Shown here: positions 22,424 through 22,689 of the stretch, in pieces | How positions within the stretch are numbered: the first letter of the stretch is position 1 | Layout: every line of letters begins with the position of its first letter | Assembly (NCBI GenBank): GCA_964559075.1 | Contig: CAZLGJ010000036.1 | Location: 1-22,689 of the forward strand | Direction: 5' to 3' | Source of the DNA: Opacimonas sp964559075 | GTDB lineage: Bacteria; Pseudomonadota; Gammaproteobacteria; Enterobacterales; Alteromonadaceae | DNA: 22,689 nucleotides | Program-made: the position numbers and the translations under genes | The notes under the pieces: model-generated | Told to the model about the DNA's origin: nothing | Seen by the model: the letters and a program-made list of their open reading frames with translations, nothing else | Databases searched by the model: none

Positions 22424-22689
22424 TTAATTAAGCTTTTCTTTAATACGTGCAGATTTACCTGAACGCTCGCGTAAGTAATACAACTTAGCACGACGAACGG
22501 CACCACGACGCTTCACTTCAATCTCAGCAATCGCTGGGCTGTGTGTTTGGAAAACACGTTCAACACCTTCGCCTGAAGAAATCTTACGTACGGTAAAAGC
22601 TGAATGTAGGCCACGGTTACGCTTAGCGATAACAACACCTTCATATGCCTGAAGACGCTCTTTATCGCCTTCCTTTACTTTTACTTTTA
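22424..22689 (-). CDS. rplS: RplS, 50S ribosomal protein L19 (N-terminus beyond window edge)
   Basis: L19 lies at the 30S-50S interface. The visible 87 C-terminal residues read KVKVKEGDKERLQAYEGVVIAKRNRGLHSAF at the left, FQTHSPAIAEIEVKRRGAVRRAKLYYLRERSG in the middle, and end KSARIKEKLN, nearly identical in pattern to E. coli L19 (115 aa). About 30 N-terminal residues fall outside the window. It is the usual last gene of rpsP-rimM-trmD-rplS, and a strong terminator follows. Confidence 0.97.
   Translation of the reverse strand, partial: KVKVKEGDKERLQAYEGVVIAKRNRGLHSAFTVRKISSGEGVERVFQTHSPAIAEIEVKRRGAVRRAKLYYLRERSGKSARIKEKLN

Noticed and set aside
1..22689. Mobile element, prophage, CRISPR array, toxin-antitoxin or defence island
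   Set aside because: No transposase, integrase, cas gene, regularly spaced repeat or tRNA attachment site was seen; the genes are core or signalling genes.

Overview
The window looks like chromosomal DNA from a free-living, probably marine gammaproteobacterium of the Vibrionales/Alteromonadales type. The reasons are enterobacteria-like protein sequences (TolQ, RuvABC, AspS, PheA, TyrA, AroF, RplS), a GlrK/GlrR pair, fused chorismate-mutase enzymes, a chemoreceptor and c-di-GMP signalling. The genus cannot be fixed from the sequence alone. Nearly all genes are on the minus strand; only the yciH - response regulator - pheA block (14.9-17.4 kb) is on the plus strand. No insertion sequence, prophage, CRISPR array, rRNA or tRNA was seen, so this is mostly core chromosome. 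A run of 10 Ns at 3358-3367 is an assembly gap.

Layout, left to right. 1-3.8 kb: tolQ (cut by the window edge), ybgC, ruvB, ruvA, ruvC, the N gap and nudB, i.e. cell-envelope Tol functions, Holliday-junction processing and folate synthesis. 3.8-5.6 kb: aspS with its own promoter. 5.7-8.4 kb: the two-component pair glrR/glrK, overlapping and without the glrG gene that separates them in enterics. 8.5-10.6 kb: a membrane HAMP-GGDEF-EAL protein with all visible catalytic motifs intact. 10.7-14.4 kb: the ferric-iron ABC transporter fbpABC behind a near-consensus Fur box that overlaps the promoter -35. 14.4-16.1 kb: a signalling island with a STAS anti-anti-sigma protein diverging from yciH and a tandem-receiver response regulator whose first receiver lacks the phospho-acceptor Asp. 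16.2-22.7 kb: pheA (plus) converging on a dCache chemoreceptor, tyrA and aroF (minus), then rplS (cut by the right edge).

How the genes work together. AroF makes the first committed intermediate of aromatic amino acid synthesis, and PheA and TyrA carry chorismate to phenylpyruvate and 4-hydroxyphenylpyruvate. FbpABC imports Fe3+ under predicted Fur control, and the GGDEF-EAL gene may be co-expressed with it. The STAS/REC-REC island, GlrKR, the GGDEF-EAL protein and the chemoreceptor make the centre of the window rich in signalling genes.

The observations most worth a second look are the pseudo-receiver/receiver protein with its STAS neighbour, the GGDEF-EAL gene trailing the iron operon, an orphan plus-strand terminator that suggests a small RNA between ybgC and ruvB, the altered ATP-lid region of GlrK, and the N gap, which either hides yebC or joins nudB directly to ruvC. 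None of these proves a new system.
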